Positions 29,503 to 37,214 of a stretch of 44,937 bases of DNA are shown here, in pieces. The stretch is from a virus. A program made the position numbers and the translations under genes. The notes under the pieces are model-generated. The model was not told the DNA's origin and made no database searches. It was given only the letters and a program-made list of their open reading frames with translations. The stretch is from positions 64,001-108,937 of IMG/VR virus record IMGVR_UViG_3300019132_000012. One strand, given 5' to 3'. Position 1 is the first letter of the stretch; each line of letters opens with the position of its first letter.

Positions 29503-31455
29503 ATGAGTATGCCGACACCTCCTCTGTCGATCCAGGAACGTGCCCGCCGCAAGGCGGTGGTCGAAGGACTCCTGCGGGCGGGTTATCACCCGCAGGGCGA
29601 AAGAGGCGGCATCGCCTCTGCCACCAAGGAGGCCGAGCGCCGCGAAGGCCTCAACTACCCGAACTGGGTTAAGAAGGAAGAGATGTTCCGCGATGCGGGC
29701 AAGGAGCATTTCGTGCCCGATTGGTCGCTGTTTCCCCGGCAGACCGTCACGGTCGGCGAGTTCGAGGAAAACGCGGTCGACGACACCTCGCCGGAAGATC
29801 ATGCCCGCGTCAGAGCGAACCTCCTTGCCGAGGAGGTCACCCGGATGGTGCTCAGCTCGAAGTACCCGCTGATCAATCCCGACGCCATCGTGGTCGACAG
29901 CCACATGGTGCGCAAATACAACCGCAAGACCGGCGCCTACGAGCTGGTCGAGGGCACGCCGCGCACCTGGTTCACCGACACGCTCAAGGTTGCTCCGATC
30001 AAGGATCCCCGCAACCGCAAGTTTATCTTCACCTCGGCCCAGAACGACGCCGATCTCCACCCCGTCTGGTGGAATCTGAAGGCCTATGCCGAATGGCTCG
30101 GCGCCGAGATCGTGGTCGGGCCTCTGACCTACGAGACACAATGGTGGTCCGACAACGATCCGACCGCCCGCGCCTATGCCCCGGAGCTGACCGATCATCT
30201 GTGCTTCGGCCAGATGGCCATCGGCGACAACTTCATCTTCGCCGGGGAGATGAACACCCTGCCCACGGCGAGCGCCCCCATCTCCGACCTGACGACCTAT
30301 TCCCGCTCGCGCTGGGCCGTATTCCCGCACCAGAAGCGCCAGCTCAAGAGCGTTCCGTCGACCGATCCGAACATCCAGGCGCATCAGGTCATGACGACGG
30401 GCTCCGTGACGCGCCCGAAGGTCATCCCTCGGAAGGCCGGGATCAAGAGTATCTTCCATGCGGTAGCTGGAGCTGTGATCGTGGAATTCGACGCAGACGG
30501 CGACGTGTTCTGCCGCCAGATCTCGGCGACCGAGGACGGCTCGTTCTACGATCTCGACCGGCATGTCTCGGACGGCGTCGTCACGACCGGCCACCGGGTT
30601 GACGCTCTCGTAGTCGGCGATCTTCATCTGCGCAAGCTCGATCAGGCGAATGCTCTCGCGACCTTCGGCTTCGACATGGAAGGCCGCACCTACCGCAATA
30701 GCGTCATCGATACTCTCAAACCGAAGAACGTGCTTTTGCACGACATCTTCGACAACGAGGCCCGCAACCATCACCACCAGAACGACAACGCCTACTCCTA
30801 TGAGATGGCGTATCGTGGTCGCGACAACGTGCTCGACGAGATCGATGGCGTATCGCGCTTCCTGGCCAAGTTGAAGCGTGACGGATTCAAGATCGTGGTC
30901 GTGGAGTCGAACCATGACATCGGCCTCGACAGGTATGTGAAGGAAGGCCGCTATCGCAATGACGGCATCAACATCCGGCTCGGCCTCAAGCTGGAGGATC
31001 GCTACCTGCAATACGTCGAGGACCGCTCGAACGCGCTCGACAGCGGCCAGCCTCTACCGCGCTTCTCCCTCCTAGAATATGCGGTCAAGAAGTTCCAGCC
31101 GAGCCTGGAATCGGTCGAGTGGGCCTATGACGGCTATTCGTTCCTCATCAACGGCATCGAGGTCGGTCATCACGGCTTCCGGGGCGTGAACGGCGCGAAG
31201 GGCACGATCCAGGGCTTTGCCCGCGTCGGCCGCAAGATGACCATCGCGGACAAGCACTCGCCGGAGATCAACGAGGGCGTCTACGTGGCCGGTGCGATGA
31301 ACCTGCGCCATGGCTACAACAAGGGCCCGTCCTCCTGGGCCGTGAGCCACGTCGTTCACTACCCTGACGGGCACCGGGCGATCATCACGCTGCAGAGCGG
31401 AAAGTGGCGGGCGGAAAAGCCCCGGATCGCCGTGCCAGCGAAGGTTGCAGCTTGA
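29503..31455 (+). CDS. Calcineurin-like metallophosphoesterase with an N-terminal DNA-binding-like region
   Basis: This 650-residue protein carries metallophosphoesterase motifs in the C-terminal half. VVGDLHLRKLD near residue 370 is the D-x-H motif. LLHDIFDNEARNHHHQND lies near 410, VVVESNHDIGLDRY near 465 is the N-H-D motif, and VGHHGFRGVNG near 560 supplies the last His. The first about 70 residues (ERARRKAVVEGLLRAGYHPQGERGGIASATKEAERREG) look like a winged helix. The middle is not recognised. It could be a nuclease or phosphatase acting on nucleic acid. A resemblance to T5 A1-type proteins is a guess worth testing. Confidence 0.7.
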   Translation: MSMPTPPLSIQERARRKAVVEGLLRAGYHPQGERGGIASATKEAERREGLNYPNWVKKEEMFRDAGKEHFVPDWSLFPRQTVTVGEFEENAVDDTSPEDHARVRANLLAEEVTRMVLSSKYPLINPDAIVVDSHMVRKYNRKTGAYELVEGTPRTWFTDTLKVAPIKDPRNRKFIFTSAQNDADLHPVWWNLKAYAEWLGAEIVVGPLTYETQWWSDNDPTARAYAPELTDHLCFGQMAIGDNFIFAGEMNTLPTASAPISDLTTYSRSRWAVFPHQKRQLKSVPSTDPNIQAHQVMTTGSVTRPKVIPRKAGIKSIFHAVAGAVIVEFDADGDVFCRQISATEDGSFYDLDRHVSDGVVTTGHRVDALVVGDLHLRKLDQANALATFGFDMEGRTYRNSVIDTLKPKNVLLHDIFDNEARNHHHQNDNAYSYEMAYRGRDNVLDEIDGVSRFLAKLKRDGFKIVVVESNHDIGLDRYVKEGRYRNDGINIRLGLKLEDRYLQYVEDRSNALDSGQPLPRFSLLEYAVKKFQPSLESVEWAYDGYSFLINGIEVGHHGFRGVNGAKGTIQGFARVGRKMTIADKHSPEINEGVYVAGAMNLRHGYNKGPSSWAVSHVVHYPDGHRAIITLQSGKWRAEKPRIAVPAKVAA

Positions 31456-31481
31456 CGTCCTGTTTGCATGAATGCTAATAA
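31452..31481 (+). promoter_or_regulatory. Promoter with 16-bp repeat in the spacer (copy 8)
   Basis: TTGACG (31452-31457), 18-base spacer and TAATAA (31476-31481). The motif TTTGCATGAATGCTAA (31463-31478) fills the spacer and overlaps the -10. A protein bound there would compete with RNA polymerase, as expected for a repressor operator. Confidence 0.75.
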
Positions 31482-31497
31482 AAGAGCAAGCGAATTC

Positions 31498-31542
31498 AGA
31501 GAGCATGGGCTTGCCATGCCCTCTGATTTGCTCGAATGCAAA
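31498..31542 (+). promoter_or_regulatory. Leader hairpin and 16-bp repeat (copy 9)
   Basis: An imperfect hairpin (AGAG-A-GCATGG, loop, CCATGC-C-CTCT; about 31497-31524) is followed by TTTGCTCGAATGCAAA (31527-31542), which runs into the GGAGG ribosome site of the next gene. This gives two motif copies within 80 bases at one promoter. Confidence 0.65.
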
Positions 31543-31552
31543 TGGAGGATCA

Positions 31553-32014
31553 ATGCAAACGGTTTATCTCGCAGGCCCGATCACCGGCCTGAGCTTTGAA
31601 GGCGCCACCGACTGGCGCGACTTCGCGATCAAGGAACTTGCCAAGGGCGGCATCAAGGGGCTCTCCCCGATGCGCGGCAAGGACTTCCTCAAGGGCATCC
31701 AGGAATTCAGCGCCCAGTGCCATACGGAAGGCGCTCTGAACGCTCTCGCATCGCCTCGCGGCATCATGACCCGCGACCGTTTCGATGCCACCAGATGCGA
31801 CGTCCTGCTCGTCAATCTCCTCGGTGCCAAGAGCGTGTCCATCGGCACCGTCATGGAGATCGCCTGGGCCGACGCCGTGCGGACGCCCATCGTCTGCGCC
31901 ATCGAGCCGACCGGCAACGTCCACGAGCACGCCATGATCGACCAGGCGCTCGGCTATCGCGTGCCGACGCTCGACGAAGCGATCAACATCGTCCGCGCCA
32001 TCCTGGAGGTTTGA
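31553..32014 (+). CDS. Nucleoside 2-deoxyribosyltransferase-like protein
   Basis: This 153-residue protein begins QTVYLAGPITG, the nucleotide-binding start of the nucleoside 2-deoxyribosyltransferase family. It continues with MTRDRFDATRCDVLLVNLLGAKSVSIGTVMEIAWADAVRTPIVCAIEP, which contains the D-x-x-D-V-x-V-x-x-L...S.GT..E...A...  core with the family Glu nucleophile (MEIAWA). Such enzymes move deoxyribose between bases or hydrolyse (deoxy)nucleosides. It is next to a dNMP kinase, so a role in nucleotide supply or base modification is likely. The ATG follows GGAGG by seven bases. Confidence 0.8.
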   Translation: MQTVYLAGPITGLSFEGATDWRDFAIKELAKGGIKGLSPMRGKDFLKGIQEFSAQCHTEGALNALASPRGIMTRDRFDATRCDVLLVNLLGAKSVSIGTVMEIAWADAVRTPIVCAIEPTGNVHEHAMIDQALGYRVPTLDEAINIVRAILEV

Positions 32015-32015
32015 G

Positions 32016-32663
32016 ATGAAAGCCATCGGCCTCTCAGGATTCGCGCTGTCGGGCAAGACCACGGCCGCGAACTACATCGAACAGAAATACGGCTTCCGCC
32101 GCGTCCATATCGCGACAACGCTCCGCAAGATGTGCGCCGAGCTGCTGCGGGATCTCGGCTATGGCGAGGTCGACATCTACGACATCCTGGAAGGGGGTCG
32201 GAAGGACGGCTGGATCATTCCTGAGCTGGGCGTCACGAGTCGTTATCTCCAGATCAAGATCGGCACCGAGTTCGGCCGCGAGATGATCCACCCGGACATC
32301 TGGGTCAAGACCTGGACGAACCTCGCTCGTCAGTACGACCGCGTGATGAACGACAGCGTCCGCTTCCCGAACGAGGAAGAGGCGATTCAGTACGAGCTGG
32401 ATGGATTTACGATCCTGATCGACCGTCCCGAGACGCAGCCTGCGGCGTTCAAGTGGAACGTGTTCGGCTTCTCCTTCGGCAAGGCTCTCTACGACTGGAC
32501 AGGCCTCATGTGGGGCGTCCACGACTCGGAGTGCCTCGACCGCCTCAATCCGAGTTGGATCGTCGATAACAGCGGCTCGCTCGATGATCTGTATCGGACC
32601 ATCGATGAGATCATGAAAGCCGAAGGCATCGAGCCGCTGCCGATGTCCATGAGGCTCGCATGA
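32016..32663 (+). CDS. Deoxynucleoside monophosphate kinase-like P-loop protein
   Basis: This 215-residue protein starts with a P-loop (GLSGFALSGKTT, residues 5-16). The long helical body has VRFPNEEEAIQYEL (the NDSVRFPNE region of phage dNMP kinases) and ends with VDNSGSLDDLYRTIDEIMK. That pattern matches the T4 gp1-type dNMP kinases that make dNDPs. It is one base after the previous stop and overlaps the next gene by four bases. Together with dCMP deaminase and the MazG-like protein it suggests control of the dNTP pool. Confidence 0.85.
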   Translation: MKAIGLSGFALSGKTTAANYIEQKYGFRRVHIATTLRKMCAELLRDLGYGEVDIYDILEGGRKDGWIIPELGVTSRYLQIKIGTEFGREMIHPDIWVKTWTNLARQYDRVMNDSVRFPNEEEAIQYELDGFTILIDRPETQPAAFKWNVFGFSFGKALYDWTGLMWGVHDSECLDRLNPSWIVDNSGSLDDLYRTIDEIMKAEGIEPLPMSMRLA

Positions 32664-32896
32664 GCACGGTTTTCCTGATGACCGCCGTCGCCTGTGCGGC
32701 TCTCGCCGCGCTCTCGATGGCATGGCGGGTTCGCGACAGCTTCTTCGGGGTCTGCATGTGGATGTGCCTCTTCTTCATCGTCCTAGGGTCGGGGGCAACC
32801 GTCTACGAGGCGCATGTCACAAAGGATCGTCTCCGCGATACGCTCAATCGGGTCGATGCGATCACGCAGCAGATCGAAGAGAAGTTTCTTCAATGA
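32660..32896 (+). CDS. Small membrane protein with a helical tail
   Basis: This 78-residue protein has two membrane segments (VFLMTAVACAALAALSMAW and FFGVCMWMCLFFIVLGSGATVYEA) and a cytoplasmic or periplasmic helix (VTKDRLRDTLNRVDAITQQIEEKFL). Overlap with the dNMP kinase gene (ATGA) indicates co-translation. Function unknown; it could be a superinfection-exclusion or membrane-tuning protein, but nothing specific supports either. Confidence 0.6.
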   Translation: MSTVFLMTAVACAALAALSMAWRVRDSFFGVCMWMCLFFIVLGSGATVYEAHVTKDRLRDTLNRVDAITQQIEEKFLQ

Positions 32897-32997
32897 ACCA
32901 ATTCGAGAAAGCGATCCGGCTCTACTGGGCCGGATGCCTCGCCTACCTGATGTGGTGCGAGGCAGCTTACCAGGTCTGGACTGACACAGACCTCTAA
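32893..32997 (+). CDS. Very small hydrophobic protein
   Basis: This 34-residue reading frame overlaps the previous stop by four bases (ATGA). It contains an amphipathic/hydrophobic helix (AIRLYWAGCLAYLMWCEAAYQVW). It ends three bases before a terminator stem, as expected for the last gene of an operon. No function is recognised. Confidence 0.5.
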   Translation: MNQFEKAIRLYWAGCLAYLMWCEAAYQVWTDTDL

Positions 32998-32999
32998 CG

Positions 33000-33026
33000 G
33001 GGCGGCCATTCGGCTGCCCTTTTTTG
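33000..33026 (+). terminator. Rho-independent terminator
   Basis: GGGCGGCC pairs with GGCTGCCC (8 bp with one G-T pair) around ATTC and is followed by TTTTTTG. Confidence 0.85.
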
Positions 33027-33053
33027 TGACCCCAACCATCATGGGATCCTGCC

Positions 33054-33788
33054 TTGAGCAAGCGCCAGAAAAACAACCGCAAGTCCTTCCAGTTTGAGGA
33101 AACTGCGGACGTCATTCCCTTCAATCCGAAATTCGAGAAGGAGCGCCGTCTTCCGCCGATCCAGCCCAAGACGCAAAAGCAGGCCGATTACCTGCATGCG
33201 ATCAAGACCAACTCTCAGGTCGTCGTTCTCGGGCCTGCCGGTACGGGCAAGACTTTTATCCCCGCCACCTACGCCGCCGACCAGTATCGCGAGAAGCGGA
33301 TCCGCAAGATCATCATCACGCGGCCGAACGTGCCTGCCGGTCGCTCTCTCGGCGCCTTCCCCGGCGAGTTGGAGGACAAGTTCGGCCGCTGGCTCAAGCA
33401 GATCATCACCGACATCCAGAGCCGGATGGGCAAGGCCGCCTTCGAGATCGCCGTCAAGCGCGGCGACATCGAACTGATCCCATTTGAGGTGATGCGTGGC
33501 CAGTCCTGGGACAATGCGGTCGTGATCCTCGACGAGGCCCAGAACACCCTGGTCGAGGAGATGAAGATGTTTCTCACCCGCCAGGGCGAGAACTGCACCG
33601 TCGTGGTCAATGGCGACATCTCCCAGGACGATCTCAGGCAGAAGGCGGATTCCGGCCTCAAGGTCATGGTCGACCTGATCAGGAAATACGAACTGCCGGT
33701 TCCGGTCATCGAGTTCGAGATCGACGACATCGTCCGCTCCGGCGAGTGCCGGATGTGGGTCGAAACCTTCCACCGGGAAGGCCTGTGA
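33054..33788 (+). CDS. phoH: PhoH-like ATPase
   Basis: This 244-residue protein has the PhoH core: QKQADYLHAIKTNSQVVVLGPAGTGKTFIPATYAA (Walker A), RPNVPAGRSLGAFPGELEDKFGRWLKQI, a Walker B in VVILDEAQN, and a sensor-type region (VVVNGDISQDD). PhoH-like proteins are common in phages. Their role is uncertain, often thought to be RNA-related under phosphate stress. The start is a TTG with only GGGA upstream, because no ATG is available in frame. It sits between two terminators and is transcribed alone. Confidence 0.92.
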   Translation: MSKRQKNNRKSFQFEETADVIPFNPKFEKERRLPPIQPKTQKQADYLHAIKTNSQVVVLGPAGTGKTFIPATYAADQYREKRIRKIIITRPNVPAGRSLGAFPGELEDKFGRWLKQIITDIQSRMGKAAFEIAVKRGDIELIPFEVMRGQSWDNAVVILDEAQNTLVEEMKMFLTRQGENCTVVVNGDISQDDLRQKADSGLKVMVDLIRKYELPVPVIEFEIDDIVRSGECRMWVETFHREGL

Positions 33789-33797
33789 GGTCGCGCA

Positions 33798-33823
33798 GGG
33801 GCGGGCCATCCCGCCCCATTTTT
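33798..33823 (+). terminator. Rho-independent terminator
   Basis: GGGGCGGG pairs perfectly with CCCGCCCC (8 bp, CCAT loop), followed by ATTTTTG. Confidence 0.88.
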
Positions 33824-33888
33824 GTTGCTTTTTAACCACAATCCTCCCTGTGGCATTTGTTCCCAAATTTTGTTGTTGTTCCTTTCCG

Positions 33889-33932
33889 TTTGCATTGTTA
33901 AGCAAATATTAGCTTTTCGATGAATGAAAAGC
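33889..33932 (+). promoter_or_regulatory. Variant inverted repeat (copy 10) and leader hairpin
   Basis: TTTGCATTGTTAAGCAAA (33889-33906) keeps both half-sites but with an eight-base centre. A perfect GCTTTTC/GAAAAGC hairpin follows at 33912-33932, about 20 bases before the next ATG. The area is unusually A+T-rich for this genome, as expected for a promoter, but no clear -35/-10 pair was fixed. Confidence 0.5.
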
Positions 33933-33953
33933 ACACTGCAAAGGAATAACATA

Positions 33954-34508
33954 ATGAAGGCCGATTTCGAATATCGGGGGTACGTCCTTTCCCGCTTCGG
34001 CAGCGAGTTTATCGCGCGGCCCGTCGATCCAGACGAGGGAGCGCCGGAGATTGTGACAGCAACGCTGGGTAGTCTGGTGACCCGCGTTGACGAACTCTGG
34101 ACTGCGACCGGCACCGGCAGGCCGCCGAGCTGGATCAAACAGTGGCTCAGGAATCCGAACCTCACCTGTCTTTATCCCGATGTCATGATGACGAAACAGC
34201 GCCAACTCCGCAGGCGGATCAGGCTCGCCGTATCCGCCCTCGTGGTCGGAGGTATGGTCGCCACGGGCGCCAGCGCCGATGCCATCGACTTCGACCGTGA
34301 CGGCCAGCTGTCGCCGATTGATCTGCATGCTCTCGTGACCCTGGTCACGACCGGATCCCTGAGCCGCACGGCCCATGTCGCCATCGACGGCGTCCATTAC
34401 GACATGGTCATTCGGTACACCCCTAGAACCGATGTCGATGCCGAGATCGTCGCATTGATCCCAGAAACCGACGACAACCGTCATCCGAAGGTCAAGCGCC
34501 ATCGGTAG
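33954..34508 (+). CDS. Membrane protein with a DxDxDG calcium-loop-like segment
   Basis: This 184-residue protein has a soluble start of about 75 residues and a basic stretch (MMTKQRQLRRRIR) before a hydrophobic segment (LAVSALVVGGMVATGASADA, residues about 91-110). Then comes DFDRDGQLSPIDLHAL, which resembles the EF-hand or dockerin loop D-x-D-x-D-G-x-(L/I)-x-x-x-D. An internal start near 34184 would give a protein with a signal peptide. Function unknown. AAGGAAT precedes the ATG. Confidence 0.6.
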   Translation: MKADFEYRGYVLSRFGSEFIARPVDPDEGAPEIVTATLGSLVTRVDELWTATGTGRPPSWIKQWLRNPNLTCLYPDVMMTKQRQLRRRIRLAVSALVVGGMVATGASADAIDFDRDGQLSPIDLHALVTLVTTGSLSRTAHVAIDGVHYDMVIRYTPRTDVDAEIVALIPETDDNRHPKVKRHR

Positions 34509-34509
34509 C

Positions 34510-34543
34510 AAAAAAGGGCGGTTTTGGACCGCCCTTCGTGTTT
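34510..34543. terminator. Bidirectional terminator
   Basis: AAGGGCGGT pairs with ACCGCCCTT around a short loop. Six As upstream give a perfect U-run on the minus strand, where it ends the long leftward operon; on the plus strand the tail is weaker. It lies between two convergent genes. Confidence 0.85.
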
Positions 34544-35520
34544 CAGGTTATCTGCAGGATCTGGCGCCTATAGAACTCCTTCGTCATATCGTCCATCAGC
34601 TGTCGATCCACCGCCTCCGGCAGCAGCGAGGTTTCAGACACCCTTTCAACCTCAGAGAGAAGCGCCTCCAGCGTCTCTGAGACCTGCTGGTAGGGCAACT
34701 CCCCGCGCTTGATCCGAAGCAGCTCAGCGGCTTCGGGACGCGGAAAGATCAGGTGTCCGGTCGTCAGGAGTTCGATGGCCTGCCGACCCACGCGAACGGC
34801 GTGAGACATTGCCTTCCAATCGATCCCCTCGTTCTTCTCTGCCGCCAGGGCGCGATGCCCATAATTGTCGAATAGCTTCTGCAGGATGCTGGACGCCTCC
34901 TTCAGGCTGATCGTGTACGGCAGCTTGCGGTCACAGACCTCCCAGTGCTTCAGAGTCCCGCCGCCTGGCGTTTCGATGGGCACGATGGAGGTCCATTCGT
35001 TGCTCCGCGCAAACTCCTCGATGGTGACATTGAAGTCGCCGACCTTGGTCTGCGGGCCGAAGTGCCCGATGGCTCCTGTCACCAGCTCCAGTGCCGCCCG
35101 CACCGTCGCCACGCGAGAGCCCCGGATGCCGTACTTCGCAGCCTGACGCTGGCAGTATGACACGAAACCCTTGCAGTTCCGGGCCAAGAGCCGGTCGCGG
35201 TGCATCTGGATGTCGTCCCACTCCATGGTGGACGTGATGATCTTGTCCCTTGGCGCGAACATCACCTCCAGCGCCAGCGAGTCCCCGTTCTCCAGCATCT
35301 TGAAGAAGCGGTGCAGCGAGAAGGACTCGTCGTCGACATCGTCGGCCGTATTCTTGGCGGCCGGATCGGCCTTGGTCTTCTTCGATACCGTGTCCCTGAC
35401 CCGCACGAGCAGCAGCTCCTCGGCGGACGGCAGATGCACCGACTTGTAATCCGTGTCCGACTCCGGCGTTGCCGTGCCGTAGAGATTAGACCCGAACAGG
35501 GTCCGCACGATGGTCTTCAT
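34543..35520 (-). CDS. Predicted nucleotidyltransferase
   Basis: This 325-residue protein opens with LFGSNLYGTATPESDTDYKSVHLP, the G-S-x(n)-D-x-D motif of the polymerase-beta nucleotidyltransferase fold (Asp pair in SDTDYKS). A RFFKMLENGDSLALEVMFAP segment follows. The rest is helical and rich in charged residues, and the last acidic residues of the fold are not obvious. Family members transfer nucleotides to protein, RNA or small molecules. It is the last gene of the minus-strand operon, coupled by a four-base overlap to the gene before it. Confidence 0.75.
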   Translation of the reverse strand: MKTIVRTLFGSNLYGTATPESDTDYKSVHLPSAEELLLVRVRDTVSKKTKADPAAKNTADDVDDESFSLHRFFKMLENGDSLALEVMFAPRDKIITSTMEWDDIQMHRDRLLARNCKGFVSYCQRQAAKYGIRGSRVATVRAALELVTGAIGHFGPQTKVGDFNVTIEEFARSNEWTSIVPIETPGGGTLKHWEVCDRKLPYTISLKEASSILQKLFDNYGHRALAAEKNEGIDWKAMSHAVRVGRQAIELLTTGHLIFPRPEAAELLRIKRGELPYQQVSETLEALLSEVERVSETSLLPEAVDRQLMDDMTKEFYRRQILQIT

Positions 35521-35807
35521 TTCCCCTTCCTTTCCAACATTTTGTGCAGCCCTGCTTCTTTCGCTACCAGGGCTTGGATCATGAGCCTGTCGTAGTCGGT
35601 CACCGGCACGGCATCGACGACGATCTCCAGCCGCCTCTCATGCAGATCGACGACGGGTTTCAGTGCGATGCCGAAGGTGTCTTTCACCTCGCGGCAGTAA
35701 TCCGCCATGATCGCAAGCGCCTCGCCGCGCCGCTTCTCGTTCCAGGTCATGTCGACCATCTTGGCGAGCCGGATCTCGGCCTTTCGCGCGATCTCGGCCA
35801 GCGTCAT
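35517..35807 (-). CDS. Hypothetical helical protein
   Basis: This 96-residue protein (TLAEIARKAEIRLAKMVDMTWNEKRRGEALAIMADYCREVKDTFGIALKPVVDLHERRLEIVV and on) is mainly alpha-helical with a short beta segment. Both ends overlap neighbouring genes by four bases (ATGA). No function is recognised. Confidence 0.65.
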   Translation of the reverse strand: MTLAEIARKAEIRLAKMVDMTWNEKRRGEALAIMADYCREVKDTFGIALKPVVDLHERRLEIVVDAVPVTDYDRLMIQALVAKEAGLHKMLERKGK

Positions 35808-36397
35808 AGGTTGTTCGCGATGCCCAAGAGCATCGCACCCCAGACCGCGCCGGTCAGCAGTTCGCCGATCAGGATCGGATTGATCCTTTTGTTGACGTTC
35901 TCCTGAACCTGCCAGCCGATCTCGTAGGAGAGCACAACCCAAGCCCCGAACAGGACGGAGATCGCAACCAGATTGACCTGATTCAGCGAATAACCGAGAA
36001 TCAGAAGCCCCGGCACGATCATCAGGAAATGCCTGAAGAAGAGAGCGACATGATCCGATCCGAACGAGATCATATTGATGAAGACTTCCAATGGACTCGG
36101 CTCGATGCCCTCGCGGTTGAAGTCCTTCGGCATGCGGCCCAGGTCAAACCAGCGACCCCATCCCGGCGTACCCCAGATCAGATACGCGAGGCCAAACGCC
36201 GCCGCAGCCCAAGCTGACGGCAACACCGCGTTCGAGAGAGCGGCGTACACCGGAGCGACGTAAAACAGAGGCCTTCCCGGCAACCACTTCGGCCCCATCT
36301 CCTGTTGCGGATGGACGCGAGTCTTGCGCATCCACTCATCGTTGCCGCGCACTCTGTTGAGTGCCGACAGCAACACAATCAACAATGCCTCCAGCAT
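35804..36397 (-). CDS. Integral membrane protein, four or more segments
   Basis: This 197-residue protein has several hydrophobic stretches: MLEALLIVLLSALNRV at the N-terminus, WAAAAFGLAYLIWG near residue 65, HFLMIVPGLLILGYSL near 125, LVAISVLFGAWVVL near 145 and ILIGELLTGAVWGAMLLG near 175. Charged loops include RGNDEWMRKTRVHPQQ. It should be an inner-membrane protein; no transporter or exclusion family is recognised. It overlaps its neighbours tightly. Confidence 0.65.
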   Translation of the reverse strand: MLEALLIVLLSALNRVRGNDEWMRKTRVHPQQEMGPKWLPGRPLFYVAPVYAALSNAVLPSAWAAAAFGLAYLIWGTPGWGRWFDLGRMPKDFNREGIEPSPLEVFINMISFGSDHVALFFRHFLMIVPGLLILGYSLNQVNLVAISVLFGAWVVLSYEIGWQVQENVNKRINPILIGELLTGAVWGAMLLGIANNL

Positions 36398-36897
36398 TAA
36401 CCCTCCTGCGCGGCCAATGCCGCGTCCAACAGTTCCTGGTCCGCAAGGACCGCTTGCAAGATCCGGCGAGCGACGTCGGCCGGGGTTGAATTGAGATCTG
36501 CGGCCTCGCCATCGAGCAGCATTCGCGTCTCTTCATCGAGCGGGATCCGCATCGTTGGGGACGGGGTCACATGAGGCGTGTACCGAGACCTGATGCGGCC
36601 GTCGTGCATGCCGATCAGGCCATCCCTGCGCAGTCGCGTGAGGATCGTCTCGATGCTGGCGAGGGAGTGGTTCATCTCCCCGGCGATCTCATTGGCCTCC
36701 TTGCCGCTGCGGGCCAGTTCGGCGACCTGCATCCAGATCTTCGGCCGCCCGCCGCGCCTGGGCGCATTGTTCCGTTCGACAACCTTGTGGACGTGCCTGC
36801 GGTGGCATCCGATCTCCCTGGCGATGTCAGCGATGGACCTGGTCGGATCGGCGTAGAGGGCGAGGACCGCCACATCGTCTGTGTGCGGTCCCGGCAT
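36397..36897 (-). CDS. Helix-turn-helix DNA-binding protein
   Basis: This 166-residue protein has two helix-turn-helix-like segments: DDVAVLALYADPTRSIADIAREIGCHRRHVHKVVERN near residues 6-43, and VAELARSGKEANEIAGEMNHSLASIETILTRLRRDGLI near residues 56-94. Both have the 'few helices and GxxxAxVxxxLxR' look of MarR/sigma-like winged helices. A Pro/Arg hinge (KIW, PRRGGRPK) separates them. It is a good candidate binder of the dispersed inverted repeat. TGATG coupling to the gene before it sets the start. Confidence 0.78.
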   Translation of the reverse strand: MPGPHTDDVAVLALYADPTRSIADIAREIGCHRRHVHKVVERNNAPRRGGRPKIWMQVAELARSGKEANEIAGEMNHSLASIETILTRLRRDGLIGMHDGRIRSRYTPHVTPSPTMRIPLDEETRMLLDGEAADLNSTPADVARRILQAVLADQELLDAALAAQEG

Positions 36898-37214
36898 CAG
36901 GCATTTCCCCATCGCGATGGCCGGAAATACGGCAGGTCCATGATGAACAGACAGTCCTCGGGCGTGACCTCGCGCGGCTTTACCCTGTCGACGAAGTCGG
37001 TGAACTCCCGTGCCCATCCAGGCAGCTTGCGCGGGGCCGACAGGCTGTCCTCGGACCAAGTCCACGGCGTCACCTCGGGATCGTCGCAGCCATGCGCCTT
37101 GAGAAAGGCGCACAGCGGGCAATTCTCCGATGTCCAGTTCGCTGCGACCGGCTTGTCCTGCGGCTGGCGCTGCAGCCAGGTCTTGAACCGCTCCTGAGAG
37201 GGGAATTCGATCAT
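36897..37214 (-). CDS. Hypothetical protein
   Basis: This 105-residue protein (IEFPSQERFKTWLQRQPQDKPVAANWTSENCPLCAFLKAHGCDD) contains a CPLC pair and one more Cys, possibly metal-binding, and ends DCLFIMDLPYFRPSRW. No family is recognised. It overlaps neighbours by one and four bases. Confidence 0.65.
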   Translation of the reverse strand: MIEFPSQERFKTWLQRQPQDKPVAANWTSENCPLCAFLKAHGCDDPEVTPWTWSEDSLSAPRKLPGWAREFTDFVDRVKPREVTPEDCLFIMDLPYFRPSRWGNA

